Shown: piece by piece, positions 16,703 to 24,481 of the stretch
Numbering within the stretch: position 1 is the first letter of the stretch
Layout of the letters: each line of letters begins with the position of its first letter
Source of the DNA: Alphaproteobacteria bacterium PA2
GTDB taxonomy: Bacteria; Pseudomonadota; Alphaproteobacteria; Caulobacterales; Caulobacteraceae
DNA length: 64,000 nucleotides
Assembly (NCBI GenBank): GCA_002256425.1
Contig: NKIZ01000001.1
Location: 620,001 to 684,000, forward strand
Direction of reading: 5' to 3'
Program-made: the position numbers and the translations under genes
The notes under the pieces: generated by a model
What the model was told of the DNA's origin: nothing
The model's database searches: none
What the model saw: only the letters and a program-made list of their open reading frames with translations

Positions 16703-17539
16703 TCAGTTGGCCTTGGTCGCCGCCGCCAGAATGGCGTCGAGGAAGATGTCGTAGAGAGCGGGGGGCATGTCGTGGCCCATGCCGGGAATGACGCGCAGTT
16801 CAGAGCCTGGAATCGCCCTGGCCGTGGCCTCGCCGCCCGCCAGCTGCACCAGCGGGTCATCGGCCCCGTGCAGGATCACCGCCGGGATTGTCAGCTTGCC
16901 CAGCCGTTCCGTCCGATCGCCGTCGCCGCGGATGGCGCCCATCTGCCGGGCCGAGCCGGTGGGGTTGTAGGCCCTGGCGTGTTCCGCCGCGGCCCTCGCG
17001 CGCAGGCCGCCCTCTGGCCAGGGATAGCCAGGGCTGCCGATGGTCGTGGCGCTGGCGACGGCATGGTCCAGATAGGCCTCGTAGTGCGTCGCCGGATCCG
17101 GCGGGACCGCCGTCAGGGTCGCCCCGGCTTCGGGTCTGGGATCCAGGGTGCCGGCTGCGCCCGTCGCCGACATGATGGAGGTCAGGGACAGGATCCGGTC
17201 AGGGTGCTCGATGGCCGTCAGCTGGGCGATCATCCCGCCCATGGAGACCCCCGCCACATGAGCCTGCCGCACGCCCAGGGCGTCCAGCACCGCCATGCCG
17301 TCGGCGACCATGTCGGACAGGCTGTACTTGTCCCCCGGCTGGAACCAGGTGGACTTGCCCGTGTCGCGATTGTCGAACCGCACGGCCCGATAGCCCCGGG
17401 CGGTCAGCAGGGCGCAGAAGGCCTCCGGCCAGCGGGTCATCTGGGACCCGAGGCCATTGATCAGCAGCACGGTCGGCGCGCCGTCATCGCCGAAGCTCTC
17501 GTAATTGATCTCGACGGCGCCGTTCCGGGTGGTCGGCAT
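16703..17539 (-). CDS. Alpha/beta hydrolase
   Basis: A 278-aa hydrolase. The oxyanion region is LLINGLGSQ, the nucleophile elbow GVSMGGMIAQ (Ser at about residue 98), the acid is in LHGADDPLVQLAG, and the histidine is in GMGHDMPPAL. This is an intact catalytic triad of the esterase/lactonase or C-C hydrolase type (PcaD/MhpC-like group). It follows the quinone oxidoreductase gene by 17 bp in the same operon. Confidence 0.9.
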   Translation of the reverse strand: MPTTRNGAVEINYESFGDDGAPTVLLINGLGSQMTRWPEAFCALLTARGYRAVRFDNRDTGKSTWFQPGDKYSLSDMVADGMAVLDALGVRQAHVAGVSMGGMIAQLTAIEHPDRILSLTSIMSATGAAGTLDPRPEAGATLTAVPPDPATHYEAYLDHAVASATTIGSPGYPWPEGGLRARAAAEHARAYNPTGSARQMGAIRGDGDRTERLGKLTIPAVILHGADDPLVQLAGGEATARAIPGSELRVIPGMGHDMPPALYDIFLDAILAAATKAN

Positions 17540-17556
17540 GTGCGTTTCCTTCTGGC

Positions 17557-18522
17557 CTAGGGCACCATGACCACGCGGCCGACGGCGGCGCGGCTTTCGA
17601 TATAGGCGTGGGCGGCGGCGGCGTCAGACAGGGAGAAGACCTTGTCGATGACCACTTCCAGCTCGCCCTTTGCAGCGTCTTCGATCAGCTGCTGGATATT
17701 GTCGTGGACGCGATCCGTGCCGATTTCAGCGCCCAGGAAGACCCCGGACAGGGTGCGGTTGCCGCCCATCATCGAGCCGACATCCACCACCATGGGCTCG
17801 CGACCTGCAGCGCCGACCATGGAGACCCGGCCGCGATAGGCCAGGCTGTTGATCGAGCCCTGCAGGGTGGGGCCGCCGACGGAGTCGACAATCACATTTG
17901 CGCCCTTGTTGTCGGTCAGGCGCATGACCTCTTTGACCACGTCCTTTTCGGCATAGTTGATGCCATGGTCGAGACCCAGGGGCTTGAGGCGCTCGAGCCG
18001 GGCGTCCGAGGAGGCAGTGGCCAGGATCAGGCCGGCGCCCGCGCGTTTCGCCAGCTGGATGGCGGCGACGCCGACGCCGCTGGCGCCGGCCTGGATCAGG
18101 ACGGTCTCGCCCTTCTGCATGCGGCCGAATTCGAACAGGCAGTCATGGGCCGTGCCGAAGGTCACCGGAATGGCGGCGGCCTTCTTCAGGTCATAGCCGT
18201 CAGGAACGATCCAGCAATTGCGGGCCGGCACGGCTCGGAGCGAGGCGTGGCTGCCGATGGAGTTGAGGGTGGCGACCTTCTGGCCCACATGCAGGTGGTG
18301 AACCTCGGCGCCAACTTCGATGATTTCGCCGGCGGCCTGATAACCGACAATGTGCGGCCGGGTGACCAGCTGACCCCGCCAGCGGCTGAGGGTGTCGCCG
18401 CCTTCAATGGCGATGGCCTCGACCTTGATGATGACGCCTTTGGGGTGAAGCTGGGGGTCCGGGACCTCCTCGTACTTCAGAACTTCGGGGCCACCGTTCT
18501 CGTAATAGACAGCTGCCTTCAT
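17557..18522 (-). CDS. Zinc-independent quinone oxidoreductase-type alcohol dehydrogenase
   Basis: An MDR-superfamily enzyme, 321 aa from the ATG at 18522, which follows GGGAGG. It begins MKAAVYYENGGPEVL and has the NADPH-binding AGASGVGVAAIQLAKRAGA region (quoted in part) at about residues 145-163 and DSVGGPTLQGS. No structural zinc cysteines are visible, as expected for QOR/zeta-crystallin proteins. It heads the minus-strand operon QOR, hydrolase, SDR, phosphatase. A perfect 14-bp palindrome 28 bp upstream of its start is the likely operator. Confidence 0.9.
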   Translation of the reverse strand: MKAAVYYENGGPEVLKYEEVPDPQLHPKGVIIKVEAIAIEGGDTLSRWRGQLVTRPHIVGYQAAGEIIEVGAEVHHLHVGQKVATLNSIGSHASLRAVPARNCWIVPDGYDLKKAAAIPVTFGTAHDCLFEFGRMQKGETVLIQAGASGVGVAAIQLAKRAGAGLILATASSDARLERLKPLGLDHGINYAEKDVVKEVMRLTDNKGANVIVDSVGGPTLQGSINSLAYRGRVSMVGAAGREPMVVDVGSMMGGNRTLSGVFLGAEIGTDRVHDNIQQLIEDAAKGELEVVIDKVFSLSDAAAAHAYIESRAAVGRVVMVP

Positions 18523-18550
18523 CGCGCCCTCCCAGGACCACATATTGGCT

Positions 18551-18564
18551 CAAACAATTGTTTG
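18551..18564. promoter_or_regulatory. Perfect 14-bp palindrome, TetR-type operator candidate
   Basis: CAAACAATTGTTTG is a perfect palindrome between the divergent quinone oxidoreductase and VOC genes. The form CAAAC-N4-GTTTG is typical of TetR-family operators that control acyl-CoA or P450 catabolic genes. No TetR gene lies in the window, so the regulator would act from elsewhere. Confidence 0.6.
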
Positions 18565-18641
18565 GACCACGACTTCTCACGGCCTAGGTTCGGGGGCAAG
18601 TCCGAGTCTCAGGTCCCGATTGTTCCAAGGGGGGCGCTCAC

Positions 18642-19325
18642 ATGAATCTCGCCAAACAACAGGTCGATATCGGCCTCGCCACCAATGACATCGAACCCAT
18701 GCTGGCCTTCTGGCAGGGTGAGGCAGGCATACCCTTTGACCACCTGCTCAAGGTGCGGCGGGGGCACAATCAGCATCGCCACGACGCCCTTGGGTCTGTC
18801 CTCAAGATCAACCACCAGGAAACGCCCATCGTCGATGCGCCGCCTGGCGGCTATCGCGAACTGCTCGTCGCCCGGGATGGCCTGACGACGCCCCGGCCAC
18901 TGCTGGATCCTGAAGGCAACCGGGTGACCTTGGTTCCGCCCGGCCATGAGGGCGTCACCCAGATCGGCATACGCATGGCCGTGCGCAGCATCGCCGCCCA
19001 CCGGAAATTCTATGCCGAAGCCCTTGGCCTGGCCGAAGAGCCCCGGGAGTCAGGGGCAGCCTTCCGGGCCGGCGAGACCCTGCTCCTGCTGGACGAAAGC
19101 CCGGACGCTCCCTCCGACGCCGGCATGACCGGTCGGGGCTGGCGCTACATCACCTTCCAGATCTTCAAGGTGGATGACGAGCACGCCAGGGTCCTGGCCG
19201 CGGGCGGCCGCGAGGCCATGCCGCCCACCACCCTTGGAACCACGGCGCGGATCTCCATGGTCCGCGACCCTGACGGCAACTGGATCGAGCTGTCCCAGCG
19301 GGCCTCCCTCGTTGGGGCAATTTGA
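18642..19325 (+). CDS. VOC (glyoxalase/dioxygenase-fold) family protein
   Basis: A 227-aa protein with two vicinal-oxygen-chelate modules: MNLAKQQVDIGLATNDIEPML to about residue 105, and a second from QIGIRMAVRSIAAHRKFYAEALGL to RDPDGNWIELSQ. VOC proteins use a metal to bind oxygen atoms of the substrate in lyases, isomerases and dioxygenases. Specificity is not deducible. It is divergent from the quinone oxidoreductase operon and may share its palindromic operator. Confidence 0.85.
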   Translation: MNLAKQQVDIGLATNDIEPMLAFWQGEAGIPFDHLLKVRRGHNQHRHDALGSVLKINHQETPIVDAPPGGYRELLVARDGLTTPRPLLDPEGNRVTLVPPGHEGVTQIGIRMAVRSIAAHRKFYAEALGLAEEPRESGAAFRAGETLLLLDESPDAPSDAGMTGRGWRYITFQIFKVDDEHARVLAAGGREAMPPTTLGTTARISMVRDPDGNWIELSQRASLVGAI

Positions 19326-19410
19326 AACAGGCGACAGGGGTTGATGTTTGCCCCCCGTCCCGCGAAGACGGTGCGGTAATCTGCAATTGCTGAAGGACTG
19401 ATCCGTCCCC

Positions 19411-21081
19411 ATGGACGAGGCCGATATCGCACTGGTCGTGGAGGCCATGTACCAGATCGCCGCTGACCCCGGTGGATGGCCGCAGCTGTTCGAAATCCTT
19501 GAGGACAAGGCGGGACAGGATCTTCCTCCGGAGGAGGCGGTCAGGGGCCTGGCCCACAGCATGGAAATCGCCCGCCTGGTCCAGCGGCCGGGCGAGGGCG
19601 GTCCGCCGCCACCCAGGCCGGCCTCGCAGATCGGCTGGATCCTGCTGAACCGGACAGGCGAGGTCGTCGCCCTCAACGCCCCGGCCCAGGCCATCTGCCA
19701 TAACGGGCTGGCCCAGGTTCAGACCGGGACCAGACTGTCCTTCACGGACCCCGACAATGCCCCGGTCCTCGCAGACGCCCTGGCCCAGGCCCGCTCTGCA
19801 AATCAGGGTCAGGTCATATTGAAGTTCGAAAGGGCGGGAGAGGCGGGTCCCTGTTTCGCCTATGTGGCCCAGGGCGCCCTGGTTCCGCCGGGCATGTTCG
19901 GGGAAGTGGTGTCGCCCATCCCCCTCTCGGAGGCTCTGGTCCTGATGTTTCCGGCTCCGGAGGAGACGGGTCGGATGTGGTCGACCCTTCGGGAGAGCTT
20001 CGGACTGACTCCTGCCGAGATCCGCCTCGCCGCCCTGCTTCGGGAGGGCAAGACCCTCAAGGACGCCTCTGACGAGCTTTCGGTGAGCATCAATACCGTG
20101 CGCAACCAATTGCGCGCCGTCTTCGACAAGCTGGGCCTCAAGCGTCAGAGTGACCTCATCCGGGCCCTGACCGAGTTATCCCAGGTATCCGGGGCGCTGG
20201 GCGAGCTGTCGCCTGGCCAGGCGGGAGCCACCCCGGAGATCCGCTTCGTCACCCTGCCGGACCGGCGCAGGCTGGCCTATCGCGAATATGGCGTTCCCCA
20301 GGGGCGTAACCTGCTGCTTTTCCATGAGGGGCTTGGCTCCAGCCTCCTGCCCGAGGGCGCCCAGGTCCTCGCCGCCCAGCTGGGCCTGAGGGTGATCAGC
20401 GCCGAGCGCCCGGGCTTTGGTCAGTCCGACCCCCATCCGGACTACAGCTTTGACGCCGTCGCCGAAGATATGGCCGAACTCTGTGATCAGCTGGGTCTGA
20501 CCGACATCCGCATCGCCGCCATTCTGTCGGGCGCCGCCTCGGCCCTGACCACGGGGATCCATCTGGGCAGCCGGGTGAGAAGCATACTGCTCTGCTCAGG
20601 TCGACCGCCCCGACCGACCTCCAGGGCCAGCTCCCTTATGACCCGGTTTCGCGCCCGGCTCGAGGCCCATCCCTGGGTCCTGGACACCTTCTACACCATA
20701 CTGCGCATCCGGCTTTCCGCGGGTCTGATCGAAGGCATGATCCGGACAGCGACCACCAATTCGCCCGGCGACCGCGCCCTGCTCAAAGACAGCCCGTGGA
20801 TGGTCAATTACATGGCCGCCTATGTGTCGGAATGCCTGGCGAGGACCGCAAAGGGCTCCACCGATGAGATCCGCGCCTTCCACCGGGGCGGAAACCTGAC
20901 GCCCGTGGCCCTGGCTGCGCCCCTGACGGTCTGGCACGGGGCTGACGACCAGTTCGCACCGCTTTCCGACCTGCAGGAATTCCTGGGCGAGAAGCCCTAT
21001 GACCTCAAGGTCTTTCCCGGCGTCGGTCACCTGCTGGCGGTGAAGGTCTGGGATCAGATCCTGCGGCACGCGGCCGCCTGA
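19411..21081 (+). CDS. LuxR-type HTH fused to an alpha/beta hydrolase-like domain
   Basis: A 556-aa fusion. The N-terminal 190 residues form a PAS-like sensor (IGWILLNRTGEVVALNAPAQ). A LuxR/GerE helix-turn-helix follows at about 198-253 (LTPAEIRLAALLREGKTLKDA, then SVSINTVRNQL). An alpha/beta hydrolase domain occupies about 275-556, with HEGLGSS, GADDQFAP and GVGHLLAV. The usual G-x-S-x-G elbow reads AAILSGAAS, so the nucleophile Ser is present but the flanking glycines are altered; catalysis is uncertain and the domain may be a ligand sensor. Similar HTH-hydrolase proteins occur in alphaproteobacteria. A strong hairpin lies about 190 bp downstream. Confidence 0.85.
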   Translation: MDEADIALVVEAMYQIAADPGGWPQLFEILEDKAGQDLPPEEAVRGLAHSMEIARLVQRPGEGGPPPPRPASQIGWILLNRTGEVVALNAPAQAICHNGLAQVQTGTRLSFTDPDNAPVLADALAQARSANQGQVILKFERAGEAGPCFAYVAQGALVPPGMFGEVVSPIPLSEALVLMFPAPEETGRMWSTLRESFGLTPAEIRLAALLREGKTLKDASDELSVSINTVRNQLRAVFDKLGLKRQSDLIRALTELSQVSGALGELSPGQAGATPEIRFVTLPDRRRLAYREYGVPQGRNLLLFHEGLGSSLLPEGAQVLAAQLGLRVISAERPGFGQSDPHPDYSFDAVAEDMAELCDQLGLTDIRIAAILSGAASALTTGIHLGSRVRSILLCSGRPPRPTSRASSLMTRFRARLEAHPWVLDTFYTILRIRLSAGLIEGMIRTATTNSPGDRALLKDSPWMVNYMAAYVSECLARTAKGSTDEIRAFHRGGNLTPVALAAPLTVWHGADDQFAPLSDLQEFLGEKPYDLKVFPGVGHLLAVKVWDQILRHAAA

Positions 21082-21269
21082 ACGGCCGGCCCATGGCAGG
21101 GAAATCGCCGCAATAGTCCATTTGCGTCATGCCGCCATCGCCTGGCTGGGCCATGGAGGATGGGCGACCCTGGGCCGTCGCATAAGTGAAAAGAGAAAAG
21201 GGATGCTGACCTGTCAGCGCCCTGACGGAGCGTGCGAACCTTCCCATAGGGTCGCTGCTCTGCTCCCGG

Positions 21270-21302
21270 GGGACGGAACATCGGGGGACGATGTTCCGTC
21301 CC
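21270..21302. terminator. Perfect 14-bp inverted repeat (hairpin) in a 309-bp gap
   Basis: Arms 21270-21283 and 21289-21302 (GGGACGGAACATCG / CGATGTTCCGTCCC) pair perfectly around a 5-nt loop. A short TTTCC follows rather than a T-run, so it is a weak classical terminator. It could instead be an operator or mRNA element 88 bp before the thioesterase ATG. The rest of the 21082-21390 gap shows no gene. Confidence 0.55.
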
Positions 21303-21390
21303 TTTCCGGGGGGCTTGCACCGAGTTCGTGTCTGCTTTCTAAGACCGGCTTTCCGCGCCCCTTCGCGCCCGATTTTCCATTGAGGTTTTC

Positions 21391-22200
21391 ATGAGCGCGC
21401 CCGAGGCCGCCTCCAGCGATTTTGATTCAAGCCTGATCCTGTCCCCCGCAGGGGACCGCCAATGGTCCAGCCAGATCGACAAGCGCTACTGGAACGCCAT
21501 CGGCCCCTGGGGCGGCTGGACCGTAGCCCTGCTGCTCAAGGCGGTCCTGGCTGAAGCCGATCACGCCGGAACCCCGGTGGCCATGACGGTGAATCTCATG
21601 GGGGGTTTGAGCGAAGACCCCCTGACCCTCATCACCCGGCCTGCCCGTCAGGGCCGGTCCATGGAGTTCTGGACCTCGGAGCTGGTGCAGGGCGGGGCCC
21701 CGGCGGCCATGGCCATGGTCACCCTGGGCCAGAGGCGCGACACCCTGGCCACCCACGAAATCTCCGCCCCCGAGGCGCCGCCCCCGGAGAGCCTGCCTGA
21801 ACCGCCCCGCCGCGCGGGGCTCTCGTTCGGCGCCATGTTCGAGAGCCGTTACGTCACGACACAAATGCCCCTCCAGCCGGACGTTTCCACTGAAACCCTG
21901 GCCTGGATACGCGACGCCCAGGCCCGGCCCCTGGACTATCCCCTGCTGGCGGCTCTCGCCGACGTCTTCGTGCCGCGCATCTTCTACCGGATCACCGAGC
22001 GCCGGCCGGTTTCCACCGTGTCTATGACCATCTATTTCCATGCCACCCAGGAAGAGCTGGCGGCGATCGGCGGGGACTTCATCCTGGCCCAGGCCTCGGC
22101 CCGGCGGTTCGAAAGCGGGTTCTTCGATCAGGCCGCCACCCTGTGGAGCCGTGACGGCCGGTTGCTGGCCACCACCGAGCAGCTCTGCTGGTTTAAGTAG
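21391..22200 (+). CDS. Acyl-CoA thioesterase family protein (double hotdog, TesB-like)
   Basis: A 269-aa protein with two hotdog halves. The first includes RYWNAIGPWGGWTVALLLKAV and TVNLMGGLSEDPLTL (quoted in part). The second includes TVSMTIYFHATQEELAAIG and the terminal GRLLATTEQLCWFK. This matches the thioesterase family Acyl-CoA_TE / TesB-like proteins that release fatty acids from CoA. It ends overlapping by eight bases the stop of the convergent membrane-protein gene. Confidence 0.82.
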   Translation: MSAPEAASSDFDSSLILSPAGDRQWSSQIDKRYWNAIGPWGGWTVALLLKAVLAEADHAGTPVAMTVNLMGGLSEDPLTLITRPARQGRSMEFWTSELVQGGAPAAMAMVTLGQRRDTLATHEISAPEAPPPESLPEPPRRAGLSFGAMFESRYVTTQMPLQPDVSTETLAWIRDAQARPLDYPLLAALADVFVPRIFYRITERRPVSTVSMTIYFHATQEELAAIGGDFILAQASARRFESGFFDQAATLWSRDGRLLATTEQLCWFK

Positions 22201-22624
22201 TCGCTGTGGGCCTGGTCCGGACCGCCATGACCACGGCGGCCACCGCCATGCCGGCCAGGATCAGCCCGCCGAAGCCGAAGGCCACCCGGCACCCCAGGCC
22301 CTGAACCTTTTCCCGGCCGCTCATGACGGCGGCGGAAAAGGGTGCGCTGGTCCCGGCATTGCAGCTGCGTCCGCCAGGTCCGAGGGCGATCCAGGCAGGC
22401 CCGGTCGTCAGGGTGATCAGGCAAAGGGCCATGGCCCAGGCCCGCAGGCGCGGCCTCCCGCTGGCGCCGAGCAGTATGGCGCCCCCGGCCGAGACGATGG
22501 CAAGGCATAGGGCGTCCATGATGACCGGCGGCACGTTTAGGCCCTGGGGCCGCAGATGGGTCATCACCGCCAGGCCGCCCCCCAGCAGGATCAGCATCAC
22601 GCCATTTCTGGGTTTGTCAGCCAT
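22193..22624 (-). CDS. Small four-TM membrane protein, unknown
   Basis: A 143-aa integral membrane protein with about four hydrophobic segments: NGVMLILLGGGLAVMTHL, VIMDALCLAIVSAGGAILLG, AWAMALCLITLTTGPAWIAL and FGGLILAGMAVAAVVMAV. No family was recognised. It starts 9 bp after the end of the second ABC exporter subunit with a GAGGA-like site, so it is probably the third gene of that operon and may assist the exporter. Confidence 0.65.
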   Translation of the reverse strand: MADKPRNGVMLILLGGGLAVMTHLRPQGLNVPPVIMDALCLAIVSAGGAILLGASGRPRLRAWAMALCLITLTTGPAWIALGPGGRSCNAGTSAPFSAAVMSGREKVQGLGCRVAFGFGGLILAGMAVAAVVMAVRTRPTATT

Positions 22625-22633
22625 GCCCTGTCC

Positions 22634-24481
22634 TCAGGTTCGCGTGGCGAATTCGGCGTCGCCGGTAACGGCCACCACCTGATCGTCAAAGGAGGCGTGG
22701 GCCGAGGTGTAGAGGTGGGAATAGAGTCCGCCGGTCTTCATCAGGACATCATGGCTGCCCTGCTCCAGGATCCGGCCCTGCTGCAGGACGACGATCCGGT
22801 CAGCGTCGCGGATGGTGGCCAGGCGGTGGGCGATGACCATGCAGGTCCGGCCGGCGAACAGTACCTTGAGGGCCTTCTGGATGGCCATTTCCGTGAAGCT
22901 GTCGATGTTGGCGGTGGCCTCGTCGAGGATCAGGATCTGGGGGTCCGCCACCAGGGCCCGGGCGAAGGAGATCAGCTGGCGCTGGCCCATGGAAATGTTG
23001 CGGCCCCGCTGGCCGAGCGGCGTGTCATAGCCCTCGGGCAATCGCATGATGAAGTCATGGGCGCTGACCGCCTTGGCCGCCTCGATGATCCGCTCGCGGG
23101 TGGCGTCGGTGTTGTAGCGGATGTTCTGCTCGATGGTGCCGGTGAACAGGAAGGGCTCCTGCAGGACCATGCCGATGGTCCTGCCCAGGCTGTCCAGGCT
23201 GATGTCCCGTACGTCATGGCCGCCCACCAGGATCTGCCCCTTGTCGACCTCATAGAACCGGTGGGTCAGGGCGATGATCGAGGTCTTGCCCGATCCCGTG
23301 GGGCCTACCAGGGCGACCACTTCCTTCGGGCGGACGATCAGGTCGATGTCGTGCAGGATCGGCCGGGCCGGGTCATAGCCGAAGGTCACATTGCGGAACT
23401 CCACCGTGGCCGGGGCGTCCTTGAGGTCTATGGCGTCGGGCTTGTCGGCAATGGTCACCGGTACGTCGATCACCTCGAAGATCCGGTGACCGGCGGCCAT
23501 GGCCCTCTGCATGATGGTGTACTGCATGCTCAGCAGGCGGACCGGCTCGAAGAACCTCTGCACATAGAGGATGAAGGTCACCATGACCCCCACATCCATC
23601 CGGCCGCCCAGCACGGCCTGACCGCCCACAACCACCACCACGGCGATGGCCAGGCCGGTGAGGATGTCCACGGTCGGAACCATGATCTGGGTCATCCAGG
23701 AGGCGGCGTTCTGGGCCCGGAAGTTCTCTTCGGCCTTGACCTTGTAGAGGTCGAAATTCATCGCCTCCCGCCGGGTCTCCTGGACCGTACGGATGCCGTT
23801 GATGTTTTCGGCCAGGGCTGAATTGGTGGCGGACGAGGCGTCGCGGGCGTGGCGGAAACTCTTCTTGGAATAGGGCAGCCAGACCGCGCGGACGGCGATC
23901 AGGGCCGGCAGGACGGTCAGGGTCAGGAGGCCGAGCTTCAGGTCGGTGGACAGCAGGACGATCGTAATGCCGATCAGGGTGACGGCGTCGCCCACGGCGC
24001 CATTCATGGTGTCGAGGAATTCCTGCAGGGCGTTCACGTCCCCCTGCAGTCGCGCCATGATCCGACCCACATGGGTCTTGTCCATGAAGCTCAGCGAGAC
24101 ATCCTGGAAGTGCGAGAACATGGCCCGCCGGATGTCGAAGATCACCTGCTGGGCCATCCTGGAGGACAGCCACTCGCCGACGAAGAAGAACAGGGCGTAG
24201 GCCGCCGCCGCCGCGCCGAAGATCACCAGGGTCTGGTCCAGGGCGGCGACCTGATGGCCTACCGCGTGCTTGACTGCTTCACCGGTCAGCTTCGGGATCA
24301 GGACCTGGCAGCCCGCCGAAATCAGTACGGCGGCCTGGGCGGCGAACAGGGTCTTCCGGTGCGGCTTCAGATAGCCCAGGAACCTCTGGGCGATGGCCAC
24401 ATCGAAGGTTCCGAAGATGTCATCACCTTCGGAACTGCCCAGTGAGGCGCGGGGCGATTTGCGTTTCGGGGCGTCGGTCAT
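22634..24481 (-). CDS. ABC exporter subunit B (TMD-NBD; degenerate signature, canonical Walker B)
   Basis: A 615-aa half-transporter. The six-helix ABC_membrane domain spans about residues 35-330, and the NBD about 365-600. Walker A is GPTGSGKTS and the Q-loop is MVLQEP. The signature is ISMGQRQ rather than LSGGQ. Walker B is ILILDEATANID with the catalytic Glu present, and the H-loop is VIAHRLA. It overlaps the upstream subunit gene by four bases, so the pair forms a heterodimeric lipid/drug exporter. The altered signature belongs to the same composite site as the altered Walker B of its partner. Confidence 0.92.
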   Translation of the reverse strand: MTDAPKRKSPRASLGSSEGDDIFGTFDVAIAQRFLGYLKPHRKTLFAAQAAVLISAGCQVLIPKLTGEAVKHAVGHQVAALDQTLVIFGAAAAAYALFFFVGEWLSSRMAQQVIFDIRRAMFSHFQDVSLSFMDKTHVGRIMARLQGDVNALQEFLDTMNGAVGDAVTLIGITIVLLSTDLKLGLLTLTVLPALIAVRAVWLPYSKKSFRHARDASSATNSALAENINGIRTVQETRREAMNFDLYKVKAEENFRAQNAASWMTQIMVPTVDILTGLAIAVVVVVGGQAVLGGRMDVGVMVTFILYVQRFFEPVRLLSMQYTIMQRAMAAGHRIFEVIDVPVTIADKPDAIDLKDAPATVEFRNVTFGYDPARPILHDIDLIVRPKEVVALVGPTGSGKTSIIALTHRFYEVDKGQILVGGHDVRDISLDSLGRTIGMVLQEPFLFTGTIEQNIRYNTDATRERIIEAAKAVSAHDFIMRLPEGYDTPLGQRGRNISMGQRQLISFARALVADPQILILDEATANIDSFTEMAIQKALKVLFAGRTCMVIAHRLATIRDADRIVVLQQGRILEQGSHDVLMKTGGLYSHLYTSAHASFDDQVVAVTGDAEFATRT

